This document shows positions 39,130-47,740 of a DNA stretch of 64,000 bases, piece by piece. The stretch spans positions 105,905 to 169,904 of the forward strand of contig DIGE01000007.1 in assembly GCA_002419465.1 (NCBI GenBank). Direction: 5' to 3'. The notes under the pieces are model-generated. The model saw nothing but the letters and a program-made list of their open reading frames with translations, was not told where the DNA came from and did not search any database. This stretch comes from Geobacter sp. UBA5730 (lineage in GTDB: Bacteria; Desulfobacterota; Desulfuromonadia; Geobacterales; Pseudopelobacteraceae). Each line of letters starts with the position of its first letter. The first letter of the stretch is position 1. The position numbers and the translations under genes are program-made.

Positions 39130-39567
39130 GTGCAGCAGTCAACCCCAACGCCTCAACCAGCCTTTGAGCCTGTCGAACGCGCCAAGGCAGAGGTCGAATC
39201 GTCAGTCTCGGCTCCTGGACTGCGGGATCATGCCACCGGTCTGTCGGCACCGCCGGACCAGCGCACAATGGCGGCCAAGCGTACCGCAGAACCGGCCGAT
39301 AGTAGCAAGGCTGCCGTTATTCGACCATTGCTGTGTCTGCGTATAGTGGCAGATGAAACAGCGGTGGTAGCTGAACGGCTCCGTCCAATGGTCGAGCGAT
39401 TGGGGGGCTCACTGCTGGAGAGTGGTGCAGGTCATGCCGTGATCAAGCTGGATGCCGTCCGTCTGCCGGCATTCATGGAGCAGCTTGCGCGGCTGGGGCG
39501 TATAACCGAACGGCCAACTGGTGCGTTGCCCCGCGAAGGGTGGGTGGAACTGCAGCTATCCTGGTAA
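39130..39567 (+). CDS. ORF resembling the C-terminal domain of an ECF anti-sigma factor
   Basis: 145 aa from a GTG start; an in-frame TGA lies three codons upstream, so no longer N-terminus is possible in this frame. Residues 1-60 are a low-complexity polar linker. Residues about 66-145 (LCLRIVADETAVVAERLRPM, LARLGRITERPTG, VELQLSW) match the pattern of the small alpha/beta domain found at the C-terminus of Geobacter-type anti-sigma proteins. The N-terminal zinc-finger anti-sigma domain and the TM segment are missing. With the ECF promoter and broken exported-protein gene downstream, this is probably a truncated relic. It could still be expressed as a small soluble protein. Confidence 0.45.
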   Translation: MQQSTPTPQPAFEPVERAKAEVESSVSAPGLRDHATGLSAPPDQRTMAAKRTAEPADSSKAAVIRPLLCLRIVADETAVVAERLRPMVERLGGSLLESGAGHAVIKLDAVRLPAFMEQLARLGRITERPTGALPREGWVELQLSW

Positions 39568-39590
39568 CTTTTGACGGTTGAAAAAAGTTG

Positions 39591-39619
39591 GGAACTTTTC
39601 CCCGCTTCCTCCTGTCTAA
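39591..39619 (+). promoter_or_regulatory. ECF-sigma promoter
   Basis: GGAACTT (-35), 16-bp spacer, GTCTAA (-10): the canonical RpoE-like arrangement. It is 48 bp upstream of the exported-protein pseudogene at 39668. Confidence 0.65.
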
Positions 39620-39667
39620 CGGTGCAAAGGCTCATCAAGGGTCAATCACCCCGTTCAGGAGGATGTC

Positions 39668-40232
39668 ATGAAAACCGTTGCAGCAGTTATTCTGGCCGTT
39701 GTCATCAGCGCATCACAGGTCTTTGCCGGCAGCATCGGCGACAGCGTCGAGGTGCGTATCATCTCTGATACCGGCGCAGAGCTGCCTTTTTACCCCGTTT
39801 TGGCCCGTTATCCAGCCAAGAAGGTGTATGCCGAGGCGGTCAGGGGTGATCACTACAAGCTTTTGGTTCACAATAAGCTGAACCGGCGGGCAGGGTTGTG
39901 ATCTCGGTGGATGGCCGCAATATCGTCTCCGGTCAGCAGTCGTGGCTCAAAAACAGTGAGCGGATGTACATTCTGGAACCATACGCCAGCTACGAATATG
40001 CCGGCTGGCGTAGCGGACAGGTACCGGCTACGGTTGCAGCGAAAATTCCCCCTCCCAAACCGTGGCCTTCGACCCGGAATTCCGATCGGTTGAGACTATC
40101 TTCATCAAGTATGAATGGCGCAGCACCTTCTGTCGCAGCGGAATTATCAACTGCCATCGACCGCATCTAAAACCGCACAATCGGCTGTGGGACCATGGCG
40201 GCTATGTTACGCCACCGCCAGGGCGGGAATAA
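39668..40232 (+). pseudogene. Exported protein gene disrupted by frameshifts and an internal deletion
   Basis: The reading frame changes twice. Frame 1 (39668-39901) encodes a signal peptide (MKTVAAVILAVVISASQVFA) and GDSVEVRIISDTGAELPFYP, ending LNRRAGL. Frame 2 (39898 onward) continues as VISVDGRNIVSGQQSWLKNS, then EPYASYEYAGWRSGQ. Frame 3 (40026-40232) gives GYGCSENSPSQTVAFDPEFR, IFIKYEWRSTFCRSGIINC and NRLWDHGGYVTPPPGRE. A single missing G in GGG would restore the first junction; between frames 2 and 3 a central segment seems deleted, because GWRSGQ is followed at once by GYGCS. Intact relatives in Geobacter-type genomes sit in ECF sigma/anti-sigma loci. So it is a decayed ECF target. The two partial ORFs could also be annotated separately. 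Confidence 0.7.
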
Positions 40233-40265
40233 ATCAGCCGGAGCGGTAAATCTGCATCGACAACG

Positions 40266-40307
40266 GGCGGGATGGGCAGCTCACAGCTGCCGTCCCGTCT
40301 GTTTTTT
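40266..40307 (+). terminator. Terminator after the pseudogene
   Basis: GGGATGGGCAGCT-CAC-AGCTGCCGTCCC with one mismatch or bulge, followed by GTCTGTTTTTT. The rest of 40233-40403 holds no gene. Confidence 0.7.
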
Positions 40308-40403
40308 GGGGGGGCGGCTTGCCGTGGAGGGGAAACGTGGTATTGAGGGAGGTGCAGGGCATCGGTTTGTTGCGCCGGCTGCAAAAGTTTTCCGGAGGTT
40401 TCC

Positions 40404-41885
40404 ATGTCCAATCTGAACGGTGTGATGATGCAGTATTTTCACTGGTATATTCCTGCTGAGGGTAGATTGTGGAGTCAGGTGGCAGACCGGGCCATTGAAC
40501 TGGCCACCAGCGGTATCACCGCCCTTTGGCTGCCTCCGGCGTACAAGGGGATCGGCGGCGGCGCGGATGTGGGCTACGGGGTTTATGATATGTACGATCT
40601 GGGCGAGTTCGATCAGAAGGGGGCCATTCGTACCAAGTATGGCACCAGGGAACACTACCTGCTGGCCCTCAAACAGTTGCGGCAGGCCGGTGTCCAGGTG
40701 TACGCCGACGCAGTGCTTAACCACCGGATGGGGGGCGATCAGGCCGAGTTGTGCCGGGCCACACCCTATTCGCGGGGTGACCGGATCCATGCCAAAGGTG
40801 AGCAACGGGAGATCCAGGCCTATACCGGTTTCAATTTCCCTGGCCGGCAGGGTGTTCACTCCTCTTTCCAGTGGCACTGGCAACATTTTGATGCCGTTGA
40901 TTATGATCAACTGCATCCGAATGAGCGTGACACGGTTTACCTGCTGGAAGGAAAACAGTTTGATGACGAGGTCTCCTTGGAGTTCGGCAATTTTGCCTAT
41001 TTGATGGGCTGTGACCTGGATTGCCAGCATCCGGAGGTGCGGGAAGAGCTGGCTCGTTGGGGACGCTGGTATCTTGACACCACCGGCGCGGACGGCTTCA
41101 GGCTGGATGCCATCAAGCATATCGCAGCCTGGTTTTTTCCCGAGTGGCTGGACAGCCTGGAGAGGTATGCCGGTAAGGATCTGTTTGTGGTGGGCGAGTA
41201 CTGGGTGAACAGCCTGACGATCCTGCTTCGCTACATTGACGAAGTGGGCGGGCGAATGGCGGTTTTTGACGTGCCGTTGCATTACAACTTCCACCGCGCC
41301 GGCAGGGCGTGGCGTGAGTTCGACCTGCGTCGCATCCTGGAAGGCAGCGTGATGCAGGCCCGTCCTACCCATGCGGTGACCTTTGTGGAAAATCATGATT
41401 CCCAGCCATTACAGGCGCTGGAATCGGTGGTAGAGGCTTGGTTCAAACCACTGGCCTATGCCTTGATCCTGTTGCGGCAGGAGGGCTACCCCTGTCTCTT
41501 CCATGCCGACTATTACGGCGCCGTGTATGAAGATTTCGGTCGGGATGGCAGGCCGTATCACATCGTGATGCCGTCGCATCGTTTTCTGCTGGATATCTTC
41601 CTGGCAGTCCGTCGAGATCATGCTTACGGCCCACAGTATGATTATTTTGACCATCCTGCCACCATCGGCTGGACCCGGTTGGGTGATGCCGAGCATCCCG
41701 GTGGTTTGGCCGTGCTGATGAGCAACGGCGATTATGGTTGTAAGTGGATGGAGGTAGGGCATCCGTCCACGGTGTACCGCGATAGTACCGGTCACGTCGC
41801 AGAGGCGGTTGTCACCAACGCTGATGGCTGGGGCGAGTTCCGTTGTAACGGCGGCTCGGTATCGGTCTGGGTGAGTCAAATATGA
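40404..41885 (+). CDS. amyA: Cytoplasmic alpha-amylase (GH13)
   Basis: 493 aa without signal peptide, so it acts on internal glucans such as glycogen or maltodextrins. GH13 motifs: VYADAVLNHRMGG (region I), GADGFRLDAIKHIAAW with the nucleophile Asp, VVGEYW with the acid/base Glu, and FVENHDSQPLQ with the transition-state Asp. The start NGVMMQYFHWYIPAEGRLWS and TALWLPPAYKGIGGGADVGY are typical of the GH13_5 cytoplasmic group. ATG has CCGGAGG upstream. The GDSL lipoprotein gene begins 30 bp past its stop. Glucose or maltodextrin products could feed the ROK glucokinase at 32063. Confidence 0.94.
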   Translation: MSNLNGVMMQYFHWYIPAEGRLWSQVADRAIELATSGITALWLPPAYKGIGGGADVGYGVYDMYDLGEFDQKGAIRTKYGTREHYLLALKQLRQAGVQVYADAVLNHRMGGDQAELCRATPYSRGDRIHAKGEQREIQAYTGFNFPGRQGVHSSFQWHWQHFDAVDYDQLHPNERDTVYLLEGKQFDDEVSLEFGNFAYLMGCDLDCQHPEVREELARWGRWYLDTTGADGFRLDAIKHIAAWFFPEWLDSLERYAGKDLFVVGEYWVNSLTILLRYIDEVGGRMAVFDVPLHYNFHRAGRAWREFDLRRILEGSVMQARPTHAVTFVENHDSQPLQALESVVEAWFKPLAYALILLRQEGYPCLFHADYYGAVYEDFGRDGRPYHIVMPSHRFLLDIFLAVRRDHAYGPQYDYFDHPATIGWTRLGDAEHPGGLAVLMSNGDYGCKWMEVGHPSTVYRDSTGHVAEAVVTNADGWGEFRCNGGSVSVWVSQI

Positions 41886-41914
41886 TGGCGGCCACTTTTT
41901 TTGGAGGTTTGCGG

Positions 41915-42523
41915 GTGAAAAGGTTGACCGGTCTGCTGGTGCAGTGTTGCCTCCTGGTGGTTGGCTGTTCCCCTGGGCCGCAACTTTCCGTGGTGCCTGC
42001 CGATGGGGTAATCCTGGCGTTCGGTGATAGCCTGACTGCCGGTACCGGCGCCACGGCGGACACCAGCTATCCGGCGGTGCTGTCCAGACTGGCCGACCGT
42101 CGGGTGATGAATGCCGGTGTGCCCGGTGAGGTGACAGCAGCTGGCCTGGCACGACTGCCGGAGTTGCTGGATCGGGAAAAGCCGGCTCTGGTCCTGCTGT
42201 GCCTGGGGGGGAATGATTTCCTGCAGCGGTTGGATGCGGCAAAGGCCGAGGAAAATCTACGTGCAATGATCAGGATGATCCGTGAACGAAACATCAGCGT
42301 CGTGTTGATCGGGGTGCCGCGTTTAGGGTTGGGGCTTGAGGTGCCTGAGTGGTATGAGCGGATCGCCAAGGATGCCGGTATCCCTTACGAGGGCAAGGCA
42401 CTCAAACGTATTCTGGGTGAGCGTACACTCAAGTCGGATACTGTCCATCCGAATGCCCATGGGTATCAGCAGATGGCGGAGGCGGTACTGCAACTACTCA
42501 AAAAATCCGGTGCACTGCCCTGA
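41915..42523 (+). CDS. GDSL/SGNH-type lipoprotein esterase
   Basis: 202 aa from the GTG at 41915, which has TGGAGG 7 nt upstream; the ATG at 41882 overlaps the amylase stop but lacks a site and would spoil the signal peptide. Lipoprotein signal: KRLTGLLVQCCLLVVGC. SGNH blocks: LAFGDSLTAG with the nucleophile Ser, NAGVPGEV with the block II Gly, LCLGGNDFL with Asn and the Asp-His end SDTVHPNAHGYQQMA. Similar to TesA/arylesterase proteins; lipid or ester substrate unknown. Confidence 0.92.
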   Translation: MKRLTGLLVQCCLLVVGCSPGPQLSVVPADGVILAFGDSLTAGTGATADTSYPAVLSRLADRRVMNAGVPGEVTAAGLARLPELLDREKPALVLLCLGGNDFLQRLDAAKAEENLRAMIRMIRERNISVVLIGVPRLGLGLEVPEWYERIAKDAGIPYEGKALKRILGERTLKSDTVHPNAHGYQQMAEAVLQLLKKSGALP

Positions 42524-42542
42524 GGCAGTATCATGAGTTTCT

Positions 42543-43256
42543 TTAGGGAGCAACCAATGCCCGGTTTTTACCGCCCTGCTTGGCTTGATGCAATGCCAGT
42601 TCGGCCCGTTTGATCGCCTCGAAGATGTTTTGGTCGGGCTGATACTCGCAGACCCCCAGGCTGACCGTCAGGTTGATGCCGGAACGGTTCGCCGAAAAAA
42701 CGGTCATGGCGATGGATTCCCTGATTTTATTGGCCACAGCCAGTGCACCGTCCAGAGGGGTTTCCGGCAGCAGGATCAGGAACTCTTCCCCGCCCCAGCG
42801 GGCACAGATGTCCTCGCTGCGAACGCAGCCTCGCAGCACCCTGGCCACCTCCACCAGCACATCATCACCGGTGTTGTAGCCGTAGGTATCGTTAATCTTT
42901 TTGTAATGATCCAGGTCAGCCAGCACAATGGAAGCAGCACGTTGGTGACGTTGGGCCCGGCTAAACTCCTGATCAATCTTTTCCATTATGGCTCGACGAT
43001 TGGCCAGACCGGTCATCGCGTCAATCCGGGTGGCCAGTTCCAGTGAACGGTTCATGTTGGTCAACTGGGTTTCAAGATGGCTCTTTTCCTGTGCCAGGCG
43101 TTCCGTGCGTTGGGCCAGGGTGCGATACAGGTCGTGTAGTTGGTGCAATTCAGGCAGCAGGGGGTTGTCTTTGAAGCGTTCATCTGCGATAAGTTGTTCA
43201 AAGTGGGTTGCCTCGAGGTCTTCAAGGCAGCTCACCATATCACGATCCTTGATCAT
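42543..43256 (-). CDS. GGDEF diguanylate cyclase
   Basis: 237 aa. Start at ATG 43256, preceded by AAAGGAGACGGCC; the frame extends to 43421 without a site. Residues 1-65 are a helical/coiled-coil N-terminus without TM (HDLYRTLAQRTERLAQEKSH). GGDEF domain about 68-235: MTGLANRRAIMEKIDQEFSR, DLDHYKKINDTYGYNTGDD, RSEDICARWGGEEFLILLPE. The RSED placed five residues before GGEEF is a product-inhibition I-site. The base-contacting Asp of the NDxxGxxxGD segment is retained, so it looks like a c-di-GMP synthase and not the cGAMP-type (Hypr) variant. Cytosolic. Convergent with the GDSL gene, 19 bp apart. Confidence 0.93.
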   Translation of the reverse strand: MIKDRDMVSCLEDLEATHFEQLIADERFKDNPLLPELHQLHDLYRTLAQRTERLAQEKSHLETQLTNMNRSLELATRIDAMTGLANRRAIMEKIDQEFSRAQRHQRAASIVLADLDHYKKINDTYGYNTGDDVLVEVARVLRGCVRSEDICARWGGEEFLILLPETPLDGALAVANKIRESIAMTVFSANRSGINLTVSLGVCEYQPDQNIFEAIKRAELALHQAKQGGKNRALVAP

Positions 43257-43390
43257 GGCCGTCTCCTTTGCTGCTGCAATACGTTGCCTGTGCATTGTAG
43301 CGAAATTCAAGCAGATTACAACCCGATTGATCTGAAAAAACCGGTTTTGAGTGTTATATGCGCAGCTTGCCGGTGGAGGTGTGCAAGGTG

Positions 43391-43720
43391 ATGAACTTGC
43401 TGAGTGATCTTCCAGACGCACGCCAGGCAGAGATTTTTCAGACGTTGCTGGAACAGAGCGGTTTGAAGCTCGAGCGGATTATCTCCTGGGGACAGGCGAC
43501 GCCTGAGGGTGAGTGGTATGACCAGGACCATGACGAATGGGTGCTGTTGGTGACCGGTGCTGCCAGTCTGCAAATGGCTGGCGAGTCTGTTCCCCGGCAA
43601 CTGAACCCCGGCGACTGGTTGTATCTGCCGGCCCACTGTCAGCACCGGGTAAGCTGGACCACGCCGGATCGAGAAACGGTCTGGCTGGCAGTCCACTGGA
43701 ATACAAACGAGGAGGCATAA
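43391..43720 (+). CDS. Cupin-domain protein 1
   Basis: 109 aa from ATG 43391; an alternative is the frame start at 43358. One cupin barrel with EGEWYDQDHDEWVLLVTGAA (first motif, His-x3-Glu type ligands partly kept), RQLNPGDWLYLPAHCQHRVS (second motif with GDW-x-Y-x-PA-x-x-x-H). Small cupins of this shape bind a metal and may be isomerases or dioxygenases; no function can be assigned. It overlaps the next cupin gene by one base (TAATG), so the two are co-translated. The 5' end is divergent from the GGDEF gene. Confidence 0.85.
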   Translation: MNLLSDLPDARQAEIFQTLLEQSGLKLERIISWGQATPEGEWYDQDHDEWVLLVTGAASLQMAGESVPRQLNPGDWLYLPAHCQHRVSWTTPDRETVWLAVHWNTNEEA

Positions 43721-43998
43721 TGGTGCCGATCATGGTGGAACAAGGCCCTTCCGAGGAGCGACGTGCGCGGTTGGGTGTGGTGGATTGGCCGGTTTTGTGC
43801 TGTGACGTGTCCGGGTTCTCCACGATCTATGATCAGCGGGAGGTCTGCTATCTGCTGGAAGGGGAGGCGCTGGTGACTCCTGATGATGATGGAGCGCCGA
43901 TTGAGATCGCCTCCGGTGATCTGGTGGTTTTTCCGGCCGGCCTTACCTGCCGCTGGGAGGTGCTGACACCAATCCGCAAACAGTACCGGCTGGGTTAG
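43720..43998 (+). CDS. Cupin-domain protein 2 (DUF861-like)
   Basis: 92 aa. ATG at 43720 shares a base with the preceding stop and is preceded by GAGGAGG. The cupin segment STIYDQREVCYLLEGEALVT, then EIASGDLVVFPAGLTCRWEV, resembles DUF861/EutQ-type cupins with the ends VLTPIRKQYRLG. Cys residues occur in LCCDVS and LTCRW. Likely metal binding and cytoplasmic; substrate unknown. Followed immediately by the EamA gene, so cupin-cupin-EamA-ferredoxin form one operon. Confidence 0.85.
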   Translation: MVPIMVEQGPSEERRARLGVVDWPVLCCDVSGFSTIYDQREVCYLLEGEALVTPDDDGAPIEIASGDLVVFPAGLTCRWEVLTPIRKQYRLG

Positions 43999-44001
43999 GT
44001 G

Positions 44002-44916
44002 ATGCCTACGCAGGCTCTGCCAAAGCAGCGGCGCATCTTGTTTTTTCTGGTGCTGACCACCTTTTTCTGGGGGGGCAGTTTTCTGTTTACCAAGATCGGG
44101 TTGCGGGAGGTGCCGCCGCCGCTCTTTGTGCTGCTGCGTTTCTCGCTGGCCACCCTGATAATGGGGCTCGTCTGTCTGCCACGTCTGTCACAGCTGGATC
44201 GGGTGACCTTGAAACGGGGGGTACTGGTGGGGACCGCTCTGGGAGTTACCAACCTGACCTTTGTGTTTGGTATCCAGGGTACCAGCATCTCCCGTGCCGG
44301 GGTGATCAATAATCTGTTTGTCCTGTTTATTCCGTTGATTGCCAGGGCACTCTGGCGTGACCGGATCGGCGGGACAAACCTGTTGGGCATCTTGCTGGCC
44401 GGTTTGGGGATAGGGCTGTTGGCTACCGGTGGCGGTGCGGGATTCAATCGGGGCGACCTGATTTCGACCCTGTGCGCATTTTTTATTGCCATCCATATCC
44501 TCAGTGTTTCCAAGGTGCTGAAGGATGAGGACGTCTATCTGGTTTCACTGGTGCAGTTCGGGATGGCGTCACTGCTTGCCGGAACTGCTGTGGCCCTCTT
44601 GCCGACCCCGGCCTTCACCCTGTCGTTGCAGGGAATTGGCTCCATCGTGTATTGCGCCATCTTCCCCACAGTCTTTTGCTTCACCCTGCAGAACACCTAC
44701 CAGCGTTATGTGACCCCTACCCAGGCAGGCCTCATCTACACCCTTGATCCGGTCTGGAGTCTGCTGGCCGGTTTTGCGGTGCTGGGTGAACGTTTGGCGC
44801 CTCGCGAGTGGCTGGGATGCGGTTTGATCTTTTCGGCAGTGGCTATTCCGCTTCTGATACGCTTTGTGATGGAACGTCGTCTGGTGTCGCGTTACCTGGG
44901 AGGAGGTAGGGGATGA
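44002..44916 (+). CDS. EamA/DMT-family permease
   Basis: 304 aa from ATG 44002 (a GTG three bases earlier is also possible). Ten predicted TM helices in two EamA halves: FLVLTTFFWGGSFLFTKIGL opens the first repeat and GIGSIVYCAIFPTVFCFTLQ lies in the second. The motif LIYTLDPVWSLLAGFAVLGE is typical of the family. Transports small metabolites, usually out of the cell; substrate unknown. Its last four bases overlap the ATG of the ferredoxin fusion gene (ATGA), so they are coupled. Confidence 0.92.
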   Translation: MPTQALPKQRRILFFLVLTTFFWGGSFLFTKIGLREVPPPLFVLLRFSLATLIMGLVCLPRLSQLDRVTLKRGVLVGTALGVTNLTFVFGIQGTSISRAGVINNLFVLFIPLIARALWRDRIGGTNLLGILLAGLGIGLLATGGGAGFNRGDLISTLCAFFIAIHILSVSKVLKDEDVYLVSLVQFGMASLLAGTAVALLPTPAFTLSLQGIGSIVYCAIFPTVFCFTLQNTYQRYVTPTQAGLIYTLDPVWSLLAGFAVLGERLAPREWLGCGLIFSAVAIPLLIRFVMERRLVSRYLGGGRG

Positions 44917-46481
44917 AACGGCCCTCAACGGCTCGGCTTAGTCAATATCTGTTTCTGGCTCTGTTTGCCGTGTTGTTCATCCAGACTGAATACCGTGGCA
45001 GTGATACCATCAATGCGGCGGTTAACAGCTTTTTTCGGGCTGATCCGTTGGTGTTGATAAGCCATCTGTTGGCGACAAAGAGCTGGGCCTGGTTGCTGCT
45101 GCCTGCCGTTTTGATGACGCTTGCCACCCTGGTGCTGGGGCGTTTTTTCTGCGGTTGGCTCTGTCCGCTGGGAACGGTGCTGGACTTGTTGACCGGCCGA
45201 ATTGCCAAGACGCGGCCGCTTGGCTGGTTGCGGGGGAACCTGAAGTACTGGTTGCTGCTGCCGCTTTTAACCTCGTCACTGTTCGGGCTGAATCTGGTGG
45301 GGCTTTTTGACCCGATCGCCCTGCTGTTACGTGGCCTGAGCTTCTTTTTGTATCCGATTTTCGGTTTTGCTGCCCGCCAGGGGTGGGTGGGGTTGTATGG
45401 TCTGTTGGGCGAACAACGGGACCTGCTGGCTCCGGCCTATGGCCTTGTGCGTGACTACCTGTTGCCGTTCCGGGATGCCTTCTATCCGTTGGGGTTGCTT
45501 TCGGCAGTTTTGCTGCTCGTGATTATTGGACTGGAGCGGTTCGAAACCCGCAATTGGTGTCGCAATCTTTGCCCCCTGGGAACCCTGTTGGGCTTGTTGG
45601 CCCGGTTCGCCCCCTTTCTGCGGGTGCCGGACCGGTTATGCAGCGATTGCCGGGCCTGTCAGCCCCATTGTCCTACCGGGTTTCAGGGGGGGCAGCTGCA
45701 CAAAGCCGATTGCGTACTCTGCATGGATTGTCTTACTTTTTGCCCCCATGGCCGGACGCGTTTTGTGGCCGGGGGTGGTGCTGCCGGCAAGGAGTTGGCG
45801 TGGCCAGAGCGGCGGTTGTTGCTGGGTGGGGTGCTGGTGGGTGCTGGTCTGCCTGCCATGCTGCGTTTTAGAAGGTATGATCAACAGGGCCGATTTTTGC
45901 GTCCACCCGGCGTAAGGGAGGATTCGGCCTTTATGGCGGCCTGTGTTCGTTGTGGCGGGTGCATGAAGGTTTGCTTGAAAAATGCCCTGTACCCGGCAGT
46001 GCTGGAGGGAGGGTTGGCAGGCATCTATACGCCGCAGTTGATCCCACGGTTGGGCTATTGTGAATATAACTGCACCCTCTGTGGGCAGGTCTGTCCTACC
46101 GGCGCCATACCGAACCTGCCGGTGGAACAGAAAAAGCGGGAGGTGATCGGCAAGGCGGTTTTTGACAAGAATCACTGCCTGCCCTTTGCCCAGGGGGTCG
46201 ATTGTATTGTCTGCGAGGAACACTGCCCGATTCCTGATAAGGCGATCCGGTCCCGAAAGGTTGCAGTCCGTCAGGAAGATGGTACCATCAAGATGGTTCA
46301 GACGCCGTGGGTCGTGGAAGAGATATGCAATGGGTGCGGCATCTGCGAACATGTCTGTCCTCTTGAGACCAAAGCCGGTATCGAGGTGTTCCGGGTCAAG
46401 GACCGACGGCCGATCGAGCAGCAGCCAGCGGCTACCGCTGGCCTGCCGATGAATGGCGACCCCTACGGGGACCAGCGCTAG
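44913..46481 (+). CDS. Membrane ferredoxin: NapH-like and NapG-like fusion
   Basis: 522 aa. The N-terminal half is NapH/CcoG-like: TM segments at about 9-27, 60-85, 105-130, 135-155 and 195-215, with two FCGWLCPLGT / WCRNLCPLGT motifs. It then has polyferredoxin cysteines: CSDCRACQPHCP, CVLCMDCLTFCP. After a signal-like hydrophobic stretch (LLLGGVLVGAGLPAML) the second half is NapG/MauM-like: CVRCGGCMKVCLKN, CEYNCTLCGQVCPTG, CIVCEEHCP, CNGCGICEHVCPLE. The fusion would carry electrons from quinol across the membrane through six or so [4Fe-4S] clusters. No nitrate reductase gene is next to it. Partners unknown; the EamA gene is coupled upstream. Confidence 0.9.
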   Translation: MKRPSTARLSQYLFLALFAVLFIQTEYRGSDTINAAVNSFFRADPLVLISHLLATKSWAWLLLPAVLMTLATLVLGRFFCGWLCPLGTVLDLLTGRIAKTRPLGWLRGNLKYWLLLPLLTSSLFGLNLVGLFDPIALLLRGLSFFLYPIFGFAARQGWVGLYGLLGEQRDLLAPAYGLVRDYLLPFRDAFYPLGLLSAVLLLVIIGLERFETRNWCRNLCPLGTLLGLLARFAPFLRVPDRLCSDCRACQPHCPTGFQGGQLHKADCVLCMDCLTFCPHGRTRFVAGGGAAGKELAWPERRLLLGGVLVGAGLPAMLRFRRYDQQGRFLRPPGVREDSAFMAACVRCGGCMKVCLKNALYPAVLEGGLAGIYTPQLIPRLGYCEYNCTLCGQVCPTGAIPNLPVEQKKREVIGKAVFDKNHCLPFAQGVDCIVCEEHCPIPDKAIRSRKVAVRQEDGTIKMVQTPWVVEEICNGCGICEHVCPLETKAGIEVFRVKDRRPIEQQPAATAGLPMNGDPYGDQR

Positions 46482-46495
46482 GCCTGAATTGGCGT

Positions 46496-46525
46496 TTGAC
46501 ATTGCAGCGGCTTTATTCCTATATT
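46496..46525 (+). promoter_or_regulatory. Sigma-70 promoter of the HDOD/GGDEF operon
   Basis: TTGACA, 18-bp spacer, TATATT, 36 bp before the ATG at 46561. Confidence 0.7.
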
Positions 46526-46560
46526 AAATACACTTTACTTGAGAATAGCGGGATGCGCGC

Positions 46561-46899
46561 ATGCAAAAGATACCACTGAACCTGGCAACCGCCGATATGG
46601 TGCTGGCCCGGGACGTTTTTCGGAACGACAGCCCGGCCGGTATTCCGATCTGCGGCAGAAGCACCATTCTGACCGACAGCCTGATCTCCCGTCTGGCTCA
46701 CCTGGGGGTGCAGTCGGTCTATGTGGAGGGACACCCGGTCCAGCAGGACGGCGACCGCTCGCTGGAGGACCAACTGGCCGACCTTGACCGCCGTTTTGCA
46801 AAGGTGGGGGACAATCGCTACAATCAGTTGCTGCTGGGCATGTACCGCAAACATATTACAGCCATGATGGGGGACGACGGTGGACGAACGGCGGAGTGA
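46561..46899 (+). CDS. Small protein with the N-terminal domain of HD-GYP proteins
   Basis: 112 aa. LNLATADMVLARDVFRND, then ICGRSTILTDSLISRLAHLG and VQSVYVEGHP match the short alpha/beta domain that precedes HD-GYP domains in many signalling proteins (DUF3391-like). The HD-GYP part is absent here. The C-terminal half is helical (NRYNQLLLGMYRKHITAMMG). It overlaps the HDOD gene by 20 bp, indicating the two proteins act together, as a split version of a single signalling protein. A strong promoter is upstream. Confidence 0.8.
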   Translation: MQKIPLNLATADMVLARDVFRNDSPAGIPICGRSTILTDSLISRLAHLGVQSVYVEGHPVQQDGDRSLEDQLADLDRRFAKVGDNRYNQLLLGMYRKHITAMMGDDGGRTAE

Positions 46900-47740
46900 G
46901 CTGAAACGCATCATTATGGACACCAAGACGCTCCCCACGTTACCTGGTGTCATTACCAAGTTGAATTCTCTTTCAGAGAACGATAAGGCGTCAGTGCAGG
47001 AGATGGCCCGGATTGTCGCCTCTGACCAGGTACTTTCGGCCAGGATTCTGCGTTTGGCCAATTCGCCTTCCTACGGTTTTTATCGTGTCTCTACCATTAA
47101 CAACGCCATGATCCTGCTGGGGGTTAATGTGGTCAAATCCCTGGCCCTCTCCTCCTCGATCTTCGAGATTATGGAAAAGAACAGCATCGGACTGTGGGAG
47201 CATTCCCTGGGGACCGCAACGGCAGCCAACATCATTGCCAAGAAGCTTGGAATTCCCGAGGTGGAGGAGATCGCCACGGCTGGCCTGCTGCATGATATCG
47301 GCAAGGTGATCATTGGCCTCAAATGCGCGGAGGCGGTGACTGAGATCCGGCGCATGATCAAGGTTGATGAGCTTTACATCCGTGATGCTGAGCGTCAGGT
47401 GCTGGACACCGATCATGCTGAGGTGGGCGGCTGGCTGGCCAAGAGCTGGTTCCTGCCGGACAAGCTGTCAGAACCGATCGCCTGTCACCATGATGTGTCC
47501 AGGTCGGAAGATCATCGCACCAAAAGCACCGTGGTACATCTGGCTGATCTGTTGATCAAGGCCAGCGGATTTGGCGATAGCGGTGATCCCTATGTGCCGC
47601 AGATTCAACCCCTCGCATGGGAGGTGCTGAAGCTCGACGAGAAACTGCTTGAGGAGATTGTCTTCGAGTTGGAGGATAAGCTGATCGAAGTCAAGAACTT
47701 CAGTCTGGAGATGCAGATCGCCGATGCAACAGAAACCTAG
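46880..47740 (+). CDS. HDOD-domain signalling protein
   Basis: 286 aa from a GTG start inside the previous gene. HDOD domain about 12-215: TKTLPTLPGVITKLNSLSEN, QVLSARILRLANSPSYGFYR, INNAMILLGVNVVKSLALSS, and the histidine region ATAGLLHDIGKVIIGLKCAE with DTDHAEVGGWLAKSW and IACHHDVSRSEDH. HDOD domains lack confirmed nucleotide hydrolysis, although this one keeps the HD doublet. No other domain is attached. The stop overlaps the start of the GGDEF gene by 17 bp. The operon therefore links an HD-type protein with a diguanylate cyclase-like protein. Confidence 0.92.
   Translation: MDERRSELKRIIMDTKTLPTLPGVITKLNSLSENDKASVQEMARIVASDQVLSARILRLANSPSYGFYRVSTINNAMILLGVNVVKSLALSSSIFEIMEKNSIGLWEHSLGTATAANIIAKKLGIPEVEEIATAGLLHDIGKVIIGLKCAEAVTEIRRMIKVDELYIRDAERQVLDTDHAEVGGWLAKSWFLPDKLSEPIACHHDVSRSEDHRTKSTVVHLADLLIKASGFGDSGDPYVPQIQPLAWEVLKLDEKLLEEIVFELEDKLIEVKNFSLEMQIADATET

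Noticed and set aside
40281..41396. 371-aa minus-strand frame
   Set aside because: Antisense to the alpha-amylase gene, which has all catalytic motifs.
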